6,453 bases of DNA from Micromonosporaceae bacterium (GTDB lineage Bacteria; Actinomycetota; Actinomycetes; Mycobacteriales; Micromonosporaceae), in the NCBI GenBank assembly GCA_019689695.1, contig JADGHA010000251.1, forward strand, positions 1-6,453, in the 5' to 3' direction. The notes beneath the pieces are model-generated. The model had not been told where the DNA came from, ran no database searches, and worked only from the letters and a program-made list of their open reading frames with translations. Of this stretch, positions 1-5,988 are shown in pieces; within the stretch, counting starts at the first letter, position 1; every line of letters starts with the position of its first letter. The translations under genes were made by a program, and so were the position numbers.

Positions 1-503
1 CCCCGGACCCCGGCACCGATGCCTGTCTGGCCACTGTGGAACAGGGCGATCACGCCCAGCTCCTGCAGCACCTCGTACAGCGGGTACGCCATCCGGTCGT
101 TGGGGTGGAACGCCTGCAGGCTCGGGTGGAACTTGAACCCCCGCACGCCGTACCGGTCGACCAACCGTCGGGCCCGCCGCACCGCCGCCGCACCCTGCCA
201 GGGGTCCACGCTCCCGAACGGGATCAGCACGTCGTCGTGCTCGGCGCACGCTTCGGCCACCTCCTCGCTGGCGACCGGGGTGTGGCCGGTCGCCGATGCG
301 GCATCCACGGTGAACACCACCGCCGCTATTCGCCGTTGCCGGTAGTACTCCGCGATCTGCGGGATGGTGGGCTGACGGTCACCGTCCACCTTGAAGTATT
401 GTGCCGAGGTGGCCATCAGGCGCTCGGGCAGCGCGGGGTGGCCGTCGGCCGCCACCTCTGCGTGCACATGCATGTCGATGGCGACCAGGTCGTCCACGTT
501 CAC
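1..503 (-). CDS. Amidohydrolase-superfamily metal-dependent hydrolase, N-terminal part (3' end cut by window edge)
   Basis: Cytoplasmic TIM-barrel hydrolase of the Amidohydro_2 type; 167 complete codons are visible. Seen: the metal-binding HxH motif at the end of strand 1 (I-D-M-H-V-H, His12 and His14), a GFKFHP segment (residues 122-127) and an LFHSGQTG segment with His156, the expected further metal ligand. There is no signal peptide. The GTG start is chosen because it overlaps the stop of the upstream SDR gene as GTGA, and GGAGGTG lies 8 bases upstream. No ATG-initiated frame covers the gene, so it is easily missed. Known for the family: members hydrolyse or decarboxylate aromatic and CoA-linked substrates; CouO of Rhodococcus, described as a 4-hydroxyphenyl-beta-ketoacyl-CoA hydrolase, belongs to this superfamily and sits next to an SDR gene. 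Inferred: it acts right after the SDR on the same pathway. Superfamily is near certain; the substrate is not. Confidence 0.88.
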   Translation of the reverse strand, partial: MNVDDLVAIDMHVHAEVAADGHPALPERLMATSAQYFKVDGDRQPTIPQIAEYYRQRRIAAVVFTVDAASATGHTPVASEEVAEACAEHDDVLIPFGSVDPWQGAAAVRRARRLVDRYGVRGFKFHPSLQAFHPNDRMAYPLYEVLQELGVIALFHSGQTGIGAGVR

Positions 504-1408
504 TGGTGAGGCACCTCCGGTGCCGGGATGCCGACCGGCTGGTTCCACCGGCCGAGGGCGGGCCAGGTCTCGGCGATCTCGTCGGCGCTCCAGCCGCCCG
601 CGCGGTAGGCAGCGGCGATCTCCTGCGGATGCGACCAGAGGGACAACTTGTCCCCGCCGATTCCGATCGCCTGCCCGGTGACATGGTCGGACCGGGCGGA
701 GGCCAGGAACACCACCAATCCCGCCGCATCCTCCGGTACGCCGAACCCCTCGGCGGCGCGTAGCCATCCGGGCAGTGGTGTCCCGTCGGCCTGCCATGCG
801 GACACGTACGGCGCGAACGCCGGGATGGTGGCGGTCATCGCGGTGGCGGCGACTGGAATCACCGCGTTGACCGTGATGCCTGCCCGGGCGCACTCCATCG
901 ACCAGGTCCGGACCATGCCGACGACGGCCGCCTTGGCAGCCGAGTAGTTGGTCTGGCCGACGTTGCCGCGCTGCCCGGCCGGTGATCCGACCGCGATGAT
1001 CCGTCCGCCGCTGCCCTGCGCGCGCATCTGCCGGACGGCCGCACGTACGCACGTGAACGTGCCCCGCAGGTGGACCTGCAGGACGTCGTCGAACTCCTCG
1101 TCGGACATGTTCCACAGCATGCGGTCGCGGAGGATGCCAGCGTTGGTGACCAGGACGTCGAGCCGGCCGTACTCGGCGACCGCCCGTTCCACGAGGCGGT
1201 CGGCCACTTCGGTGGGGCCGACGGCACCGGGCTGCGCGACGGCCATGCCGCCGGCTGCGGTGATTTTCTCCGCCACCTCGGCGGCGGCGCCACTGTCTGC
1301 GTCGTTGACCACCACCGAGGCGCCCGCGGCGGCGAGCGCCTCGGCGTATGCGCGGCCGAGGCCGCGCCCGGCGCCGGTGACGATGGCTACCCGGCCACTG
1401 AGGTCCAC
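500..1408 (-). CDS. SDR family NAD(P)-dependent oxidoreductase (17-beta-HSD4 / 3-hydroxyacyl-CoA dehydrogenase-like)
   Basis: Classical short-chain dehydrogenase of 302 residues that interconverts a hydroxyl and a keto group with a nicotinamide cofactor. Seen: the Rossmann motif TGAGRGLG (11-18), Asp36 at the end of strand 2 (favours NAD over NADP), TNAG in place of the usual NNAG (88-91), and the catalytic set Ser142, Tyr155 and Lys159 (YSAAK). The segments NAGILRDRM and VHLRGTF resemble the dehydrogenase domain of peroxisomal multifunctional enzyme 2 (17-beta-HSD4), which oxidises 3-hydroxyacyl-CoA. A tail of about 50 residues (SLWSHP onward) extends beyond the usual 250-residue SDR. The GTG start is chosen over longer in-frame extensions because GGAGG lies 7 bases upstream and the protein then starts directly with the D-L-S-G-R-V-A strand. 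It begins 14 bases after the hydrolase stop and overlaps the amidohydrolase start by 4 bases. Inferred role: 3-hydroxyacyl-CoA oxidation in side-chain breakdown. Confidence 0.93.
   Translation of the reverse strand: MDLSGRVAIVTGAGRGLGRAYAEALAAAGASVVVNDADSGAAAEVAEKITAAGGMAVAQPGAVGPTEVADRLVERAVAEYGRLDVLVTNAGILRDRMLWNMSDEEFDDVLQVHLRGTFTCVRAAVRQMRAQGSGGRIIAVGSPAGQRGNVGQTNYSAAKAAVVGMVRTWSMECARAGITVNAVIPVAATAMTATIPAFAPYVSAWQADGTPLPGWLRAAEGFGVPEDAAGLVVFLASARSDHVTGQAIGIGGDKLSLWSHPQEIAAAYRAGGWSADEIAETWPALGRWNQPVGIPAPEVPHQ
512..518 (-). promoter_or_regulatory. Ribosome binding site of the amidohydrolase gene
   Basis: GGAGGTG on the minus strand, 8 bases before the GTG at 503 and inside the last codons of the SDR gene. 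It is one of the strongest matches to the anti-Shine-Dalgarno sequence in the window and supports the non-ATG start. Confidence 0.75.
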
Positions 1409-1415
1409 AATCGAT

Positions 1416-1420
1416 CCTCC
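1416..1420 (-). promoter_or_regulatory. Ribosome binding site of the SDR gene
   Basis: GGAGG on the minus strand in the 14-base gap after the hydrolase stop, 7 bases before the GTG at 1408. It decides this start over a longer in-frame opening that would run back into the hydrolase gene. Confidence 0.8.
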
Positions 1421-1422
1421 GA

Positions 1423-2784
1423 TCAATGGGTGAGGTTGAATGGGCGCGGGTACGGCGCCGGGTGGTAGGCCAGGTACCCTGGCGTCGCTGTCGGGTCGAG
1501 GGTGGCCGCGAGGTGGTTCAACGCGGTCGGGTCGGTGCCCGACCATGTCCCGGTCCGGATCCGATGCTCGAGCGTGGACAGGGCTGCGAGCATCTCTCCT
1601 GTGGTGAAGGTGCAGTGACCGGCGCGGTGCACGTATGCCTGGCGCAGCAACGCGGATCGCCCGGCGGCGCGCACCGCGTCCGCGTACGCGTGCTCGACCT
1701 GCACTGGGACGAGCGGATCACCCGTGGTGTGGATGGTCAGCATCGGTTTGGTCAACCGGCCGCTGAACGAGATGTTGTGGATCATGTACTTGACCGCGCC
1801 GGGCGTCGCCCTGATCCGCGGTGCGCGGGCGAGCGCGGCCAGGTCGGCGTGCAGCGAGAGCCCGGCCCTGGCGTAGAGCGCGAGCACCTCGTCGCGGATC
1901 GAGGAGCGGGCCAGCATGCGGGCGTAGTTGACGCCGGTGTTCCAGGACATGTTGCCGCCGGCGTGCTCCTCCGCCTCTTGCCGCCAGGACAGTCCGACAT
2001 AGATGGTGCCGTGCAGCGTGGCGAACTGGTTGGCCTGCGCGGCGTCGTAGTCGCCTGGTGGCGGCTCGGGCTGCGCCGGATCGGTCCAGGCGGGGATGTT
2101 GTGCAGGGCTGCGGCGAGCGCGATGCGGGCGCGGCCGGCCGGTGTCGCCTGCGCGGCGTCCAGCGCTGCGGTGAGCTCGCTGATCGCGGCGGACGCGGTG
2201 GCCTGGTCGGGTAGCCCGGCGAGCGGCGCGGTCGAGCCGGGCGCCAACAGTGTCCGGATCGCGAACAGTGGGTCGAGTGTGTTGTTGAAGTTGGCTACCG
2301 CACCCTGCTCCAGCCCGCACATGGCCAGGGTGCCGGCAAACCGGTTGCCGTAGCGCTCGGCCAGCCCGGTCGTGATCATGCCGCCCATCGAGGTGCCCCA
2401 GGCGATGGTGCGCCGGGGCGGGCCGAACCGGGCCCGGAAGGCGTCCAGGGTGGCGAGCTGGGCGGGCAGGGCCTGCTCCACGACCCAGCCTGTGTCCGGG
2501 TACGAGGAACCGATCTGCGCGTACCCGGCGTCGAGCAGGGCCGACCGGACGGCGGCGCTTGGGGCGTTAGCCGCGGGGTTCGGCACGCCGTCGGGCACAT
2601 AGCCGTGGCTGTACAGCAGGACGGTTCCGTTCCAGTTTCCGGGCACGTCCATCACATAGGTCGAGCCGTCCGGCAGCGTGCCCTCCACGTGCGACAGCGT
2701 TGCCGCGTTGGCTCCGCTGGCCGGCACGGTGGCGCCGGCCAGGAGAGCGACCAGGAGCGAGGCGAGGATGCGCAGCGTCTTCAT
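1423..2784 (-). CDS. Secreted alpha/beta hydrolase (serine esterase or peptidase-like)
   Basis: Protein of 453 residues with an export signal: M-K-T-L-R, then a hydrophobic stretch (residues 6-20) and an A-N-A site near residue 27, so cleavage by signal peptidase I is likely and no lipobox cysteine is present. Seen: the oxyanion-hole strand YSHGY (58-62), nucleophile elbow GTSMGG with Ser132, candidate acid Asp356 in TGDPLVP, and candidate base His390 in HRAGHC. The long insert between the nucleophile and the acid (about 160-340) is probably a lid that shapes the substrate pocket. The ATG is chosen because it starts the signal peptide; GAGGA lies 7 bases upstream and overlaps the stop of the binding-protein gene. 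Lying between a transport lipoprotein and cytoplasmic enzymes, it probably frees the imported compound from an ester or amide outside the cell. Substrate unknown: similar folds include prolyl peptidases, tannase-like and feruloyl esterase-like enzymes. Confidence 0.88.
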   Translation of the reverse strand: MKTLRILASLLVALLAGATVPASGANAATLSHVEGTLPDGSTYVMDVPGNWNGTVLLYSHGYVPDGVPNPAANAPSAAVRSALLDAGYAQIGSSYPDTGWVVEQALPAQLATLDAFRARFGPPRRTIAWGTSMGGMITTGLAERYGNRFAGTLAMCGLEQGAVANFNNTLDPLFAIRTLLAPGSTAPLAGLPDQATASAAISELTAALDAAQATPAGRARIALAAALHNIPAWTDPAQPEPPPGDYDAAQANQFATLHGTIYVGLSWRQEAEEHAGGNMSWNTGVNYARMLARSSIRDEVLALYARAGLSLHADLAALARAPRIRATPGAVKYMIHNISFSGRLTKPMLTIHTTGDPLVPVQVEHAYADAVRAAGRSALLRQAYVHRAGHCTFTTGEMLAALSTLEHRIRTGTWSGTDPTALNHLAATLDPTATPGYLAYHPAPYPRPFNLTH

Positions 2785-2791
2785 GGCGTCG

Positions 2792-2796
2792 TCCTC
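2792..2796 (-). promoter_or_regulatory. Ribosome binding site of the secreted hydrolase, overlapping the upstream stop
   Basis: GAGGA on the minus strand, 7 bases before the ATG at 2784. It shares bases with the TGA stop of the binding-protein gene (2795-2797), an arrangement that favours re-initiation by ribosomes ending the upstream gene. Confidence 0.65.
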
Positions 2797-4039
2797 ATCC
2801 GGCCGGTTGGTAGGTCTTGGCGGCTTCGGCCTCGACCGGGGCCCCGACCGGAACCAGGCCACCGGGCGCCGACGCGTCGACCTTGCTGATGTAGACGGCG
2901 CGGGTCGGCGGCTGCTGAGGCTTGGTGTAATCCAGCGGGCCGGCGACCAGACCCCCGGTGTCCACGTTGGAGAGCGAGTGCAAGGCGTCCAGCATGCCCT
3001 GCCGCGTCAGGTCCTTGTTGTCACAGGCCTTCTGCAGCACCTCCTTGGTGACCCGGGCCTGGGTGTAGCCGAACAGCGACCCGACCTGGGTGGGTGGCGC
3101 GTCGGGATACTGCTTGGCGAACGCGGTCTGCAGCTGCTGTGCCGCGTCGCTGTCGAGGGCGGGTGGTGCCATGCTGGACACGACGTAGAGGTTCGCCTTC
3201 AGCGCCGGCCCGGCCGGCGTATCCAGAAGCTGCGGGGTGAAGCCGGGACCGTTGGCCACGATGGGCACGGCCAGCCCGACCGAGGCGGCGACCCCGGCCA
3301 CCGAGGCGGTCTGGGTGGGTCCGGCGGAGACCAGAATCGCCTTCACACCGGCGGCGCGGAACGCCGCCACCTGCGCGGACATGTCGCTGTCCGACGCCTT
3401 GATCTTCTGCCCGACGATGGTCAAGCCGGCCTGCTTGGCCAGGTACTCGCTGCCGCGCAGCGCGTTCTCGCCGAAGTCACCCTCGAAGTAGACGTGCCCG
3501 ACCTTGTCGCCGGCCTTGATGCCCTTCTCCCGCATCAGGTAGTCCAGGCCGCTGATCGCCTCGACGTCGTAGGTGGTGCCGAGCAGCACAATGCGCTCGT
3601 CGCCGAGCACCGACGCGCTCCAGCCGGCGAAGCCGGTGAACATGTTGTCCTGGTCGATGGACGGGCGCAGCGCGGTCATCACCGGTGAGCCGAGCACGGT
3701 CTGCATGGCCAGGACGCTGCCGGACAGCTCGCGGTAGAGCGACACGGCGACCTGCGGGTCGTACCTGTGGTCCTTGACGACGACCTCGACCTTGCGGCCG
3801 CAGACGCCGCCAGCGGCGTTCTGCTGGGACCAGAACAGATCGCTGCCCTGGACCAGACTCTTGCTCAGTCCGGCGAAGACCGCGGTCAGGTCGACCAGTA
3901 CGCCCAGCTTGATGGCGGAGTCGGTGACGCCTGGGCCGGTCTTCACGCCTCCGGATTCCTGGTCTGTGGACTTCGCCTTGCTACACCCGGCCAGGGTCAG
4001 GCAGAGCGCTGTCGCCAGCGCCAGTACTCGTCTGTGCAT
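2795..4039 (-). CDS. ABC transporter substrate-binding lipoprotein, HAAT (Leu/Ile/Val-binding) family
   Basis: Extracytoplasmic solute receptor of 414 residues, anchored to the membrane by lipid and delivering ligand to the LivH/LivM pair. Seen: a basic N-terminus M-H-R-R, a hydrophobic core and the lipobox L-A-G-C with the lipidated Cys19. Then come a polar linker (20-40) and a type I periplasmic-binding fold starting at IKLGVLVDLT (43-52), with a typical hinge-region segment AAFRAAGVKAILVSAG (225-240). Cys80 (GGVCGRK) and Cys339 (KACDNKD) are the only cysteines in the mature domain besides Cys19 and may form a disulfide. The ATG is fixed by the signal peptide and by AAGGAG 7 bases upstream, which places the start 59 bases inside the livM frame. 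The hydrolase gene follows after 10 bases. Family members bind amino acids, amides, urea or aromatic acids, so leucine transport should not be assumed. Confidence 0.94.
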   Translation of the reverse strand: MHRRVLALATALCLTLAGCSKAKSTDQESGGVKTGPGVTDSAIKLGVLVDLTAVFAGLSKSLVQGSDLFWSQQNAAGGVCGRKVEVVVKDHRYDPQVAVSLYRELSGSVLAMQTVLGSPVMTALRPSIDQDNMFTGFAGWSASVLGDERIVLLGTTYDVEAISGLDYLMREKGIKAGDKVGHVYFEGDFGENALRGSEYLAKQAGLTIVGQKIKASDSDMSAQVAAFRAAGVKAILVSAGPTQTASVAGVAASVGLAVPIVANGPGFTPQLLDTPAGPALKANLYVVSSMAPPALDSDAAQQLQTAFAKQYPDAPPTQVGSLFGYTQARVTKEVLQKACDNKDLTRQGMLDALHSLSNVDTGGLVAGPLDYTKPQQPPTRAVYISKVDASAPGGLVPVGAPVEAEAAKTYQPAG

Positions 4040-5102
4040 GGTCCTGCTCCTTAGTGGAGGGGGTACGGCGTACCAGCTGGGCCAGGCCCCCCGGCGCGAA
4101 GAGCAGCACCGCGACGATCGCGGCGCCGTAGAGCATCCGGGCGGCTTCCGCTGCGCCGATGCCGTCCTCGCCGGGCTGGGCGAGGAACGGCAGCGCGCCG
4201 CTGTAGTGGCTGAGGACCAGGGGCAACGCGGTGACCAGGACAGCGCCCGCAACCGCGCCCGCAACGGACCCGAGGCCACCGATGATCACAATGGCGAGGA
4301 GGTCGATGGACATGAGCAGGCCGAAGCTGTCCGGCACGATACGGCCGTACGCCACGGCGAACAGCACACCGGCCAGCCCTGCGTAGGCGGAGGAGACGGT
4401 GAACGCGCCGGCCTTGTACCGGCGTACGTCCACGCCCATCACCGCGGCCGCGACCTCGCTGTCGCGGATCCCGGCCATGGCCCGGCCGGGCCGGCCGCGC
4501 ACCAGGTTCCTGGCGTACCACCAGGACAGGGCGAGCAGCGCCAGGCCCAGGTACCACAGCCGCTCCAGGGCACCGTACGGGACGCCGAGCACGACTACGT
4601 CCGGGTTGGTGGCGGTGAACGAAAACCCGAACAGCCGGAACGGAGCGGCGTCGCGGCCGTTGAAGCCACCGGTCACGCTGCTGGCGTTGGTGAGGATGTG
4701 CTGTCCGAGGAAGACCAGGCCGAGCGAGGCGAGGCCGAGGTAGATGCCGCGCAACCGGCTGGCGATCGGGCTGAACAGCACGCCGGCGAGGCCGGCGAGC
4801 AGCACCGCGCCGGCGGCGGCGAGCGGCGGCGGCCACCCTGCGCCGTACACCACGCGCTCACCCGCGCCGGCGCGGTCGCTGGCCAGGAACGCGTATCCGT
4901 AGGCGCCCACCGCGACGAAGAAGGCCTGCCCGAGCGACAGCTGTCCGGTCACGCCGACCAGCAGGGTCAGGCCGATCGCACCCACCGCCGACGCCATGAC
5001 GAACAGCCCGGTCTGCAGCCAGAAACTGGTCAGCGACAGCGGTGCCGCAAGCGCCAGCAGGACGGCGACGGCGCCCAGCGCGAGCCGGACCGGCCTAGAC
5101 AC
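3981..5102 (-). CDS. livM: HAAT-family ABC transporter permease, LivM-like
   Basis: Membrane subunit of 373 residues that pairs with LivH to form the translocation channel. Seen: about nine hydrophobic stretches (for example 6-24, 31-50, 93-113, 182-197, 235-253, 262-296 and 322-345), the LivM hallmark GQLSLGQA (53-60), TGGFNG (144-149), and the cytoplasmic coupling loop RAMAGIRDSEVAAAVMG (207-223) that docks on the ATPase. FAPGGL near residue 335 is the usual family end, followed by an unusual polar tail of about 28 residues. The GTG start is chosen because AAGGAG lies 7 bases upstream and the resulting protein begins just before the first membrane segment; it overlaps the end of livH by 8 bases. 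The tail overlaps the binding-protein start by 59 bases. Family assignment is firm; the transported compound is not known. Confidence 0.94.
   Translation of the reverse strand: MSRPVRLALGAVAVLLALAAPLSLTSFWLQTGLFVMASAVGAIGLTLLVGVTGQLSLGQAFFVAVGAYGYAFLASDRAGAGERVVYGAGWPPPLAAAGAVLLAGLAGVLFSPIASRLRGIYLGLASLGLVFLGQHILTNASSVTGGFNGRDAAPFRLFGFSFTATNPDVVVLGVPYGALERLWYLGLALLALSWWYARNLVRGRPGRAMAGIRDSEVAAAVMGVDVRRYKAGAFTVSSAYAGLAGVLFAVAYGRIVPDSFGLLMSIDLLAIVIIGGLGSVAGAVAGAVLVTALPLVLSHYSGALPFLAQPGEDGIGAAEAARMLYGAAIVAVLLFAPGGLAQLVRRTPSTKEQDHAQTSTGAGDSALPDPGRV
4047..4052 (-). promoter_or_regulatory. Ribosome binding site of the binding-protein gene, inside livM
   Basis: AAGGAG read on the minus strand, 7 bases before the ATG at 4039. 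It lies inside the livM coding frame, where it encodes part of Lys-Glu. It decides the lipoprotein start and shows that the 59-base overlap with livM is functional rather than a start-site error. Confidence 0.8.
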
Positions 5103-5988
5103 GGGTGGTCTCCTTGCCGCCGAACAGCCCGGCCGGGCGGACCAGCAGGACCAGCAACATGACCAGGTACGGCGCCACGCCGCCGAACCCGCGGCCGAGG
5201 AAGGACAGCTGATCCTGATAACCGGCGACGAAGGTTGCGGTGAGGCCGACCGCCAACCCACCGACGAGCGCGCCGGTGGTCGAGTCAAGTCCACCGAGGA
5301 CGGCGGCGGGTACCGCGACACCCAGCGCGGCCTGCCCGACACTGCCGCTGATCCCCGGCGAGGGGAACGCGGTGAAGAACAGGCCGGCGGTGGCCGCCAG
5401 CCCGCCGGCGAGCATCCAGGCAGCTGCCGCGACGCGACCCGGGCGGATCCCCATCAGGGAGGCGGTCTCCTGCCGCTCCGCGGCCGCGCGCAACGCGACC
5501 CCCCAGTCGGTGAACCGCAGAACGCTCAGGAAGGCGACGACCAGGACCACCGCCACCACCGCGGCCGCCACCCGGGTCTGTGGAATGTGGACAGTGCCGA
5601 TCGTGACGACCTTCGCGCCCCACGGATCGCCGGTGGTGAGCAGGTCCGTACCGATGCGTCGGGTGAGGTCCGTCGCCAACACGATGTCCACGCCGAGCGT
5701 CACGACGGCCAGGGTGCCCGGCTCGGCCAGTCGTACGCGCCGCAGCAGGACAGCTCCCACCAGCGCAGCCACCACCGCGGTCACCGCGACCGAGAGAAGC
5801 ACCGCACCGGCGAAGCCGAGGTTCTCGTGGACCCGGCCGATCACGTACGCGCCGAGCAGCACAAGGGAGCCGTGGGCGAAGTTCACCACCCGGGTCGCCT
5901 TGAACACGACTACGAACCCGAGCGCGATCAGCGCGTCGATGCAGCCCAGAGAGACGCCGTTGGCCAGCAGAGTCACGAACTGGTTCAC
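5095..5988 (-). CDS. livH: HAAT-family ABC transporter permease, LivH-like
   Basis: Membrane subunit of 297 residues. Seen: the N-terminal segment LANGVSLGCIDALIALGFVV, the family signature VVNFAHGSL (34-42, usually NFAQG or NFAHG), several further hydrophobic helices (58-83, 138-158, 187-208, 236-256 and 268-287), a coupling loop around RAAAERQETASLMGI (167-181), VLGGLDSTTGALVGG (230-244) and the characteristic end RPAGLFG (284-290). The GTG start is fixed by GGAGG 7 bases upstream and by the GTGA overlap with the livG stop, and it gives the usual family length. Longer in-frame starts would run through livG. LivH and LivM dimerise and receive substrate from the lipoprotein encoded two genes downstream. 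The tight overlaps on both sides suggest coupled translation and balanced production of the subunits. Confidence 0.95.
   Translation of the reverse strand: MNQFVTLLANGVSLGCIDALIALGFVVVFKATRVVNFAHGSLVLLGAYVIGRVHENLGFAGAVLLSVAVTAVVAALVGAVLLRRVRLAEPGTLAVVTLGVDIVLATDLTRRIGTDLLTTGDPWGAKVVTIGTVHIPQTRVAAAVVAVVLVVAFLSVLRFTDWGVALRAAAERQETASLMGIRPGRVAAAAWMLAGGLAATAGLFFTAFPSPGISGSVGQAALGVAVPAAVLGGLDSTTGALVGGLAVGLTATFVAGYQDQLSFLGRGFGGVAPYLVMLLVLLVRPAGLFGGKETTRV
5110..5115 (-). promoter_or_regulatory. Ribosome binding site of livM, inside livH
   Basis: AAGGAG on the minus strand, 7 bases before the GTG at 5102 and within the last codons of livH (Lys-Glu). It supports the GTG as the start of livM against a much longer in-frame extension running through livH. 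Confidence 0.8.

Noticed and set aside
36..509. Plus-strand open frame at the left edge
   Set aside because: The minus strand here encodes an amidohydrolase with HxH, GFKFHP and LFHSG motifs, so the plus-strand frame is a shadow.
1409..1422. Promoter or regulatory site in the largest intergenic gap
   Set aside because: The gap is 14 bases, just enough for the ribosome binding site; no room for a promoter or operator.
1409..1546. N-terminal extension of the SDR to a start near 1546
   Set aside because: The extra 46 residues are Pro/Arg-rich, overlap the hydrolase gene and are unlike the family; GGAGG before the GTG at 1408 gives a standard SDR start.
2785..2862. N-terminal extension of the secreted hydrolase to a start near 2862
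   Set aside because: It would place 26 Pro/Arg-rich residues before the signal peptide, overlapping the binding-protein gene; the ATG at 2784 starts the signal peptide directly.
2678..3688. Plus-strand open frame of 336 codons opposite the hydrolase and binding-protein genes
   Set aside because: It is the antisense shadow of the lipoprotein gene, with no family motif and no convincing start context.
4040..4279. N-terminal extension of the binding protein to a start near 4279
   Set aside because: It would bury the lipoprotein signal peptide 80 residues inside the protein; the ATG at 4039 has its own ribosome site.
3774..5162. Long plus-strand open frame opposite livM and the binding-protein gene
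   Set aside because: Its product is compositionally odd (rich in Arg, Gln, Glu, His and Gly), has no recognisable domain, and lies opposite two clearly conserved genes. Long antisense frames are expected at this GC content.
5103..5342. N-terminal extension of LivM into livH
   Set aside because: The Ser/Arg/Cys-rich added sequence is the shadow of livH; the GTG at 5102 with AAGGAG upstream gives a normal LivM N-terminus.
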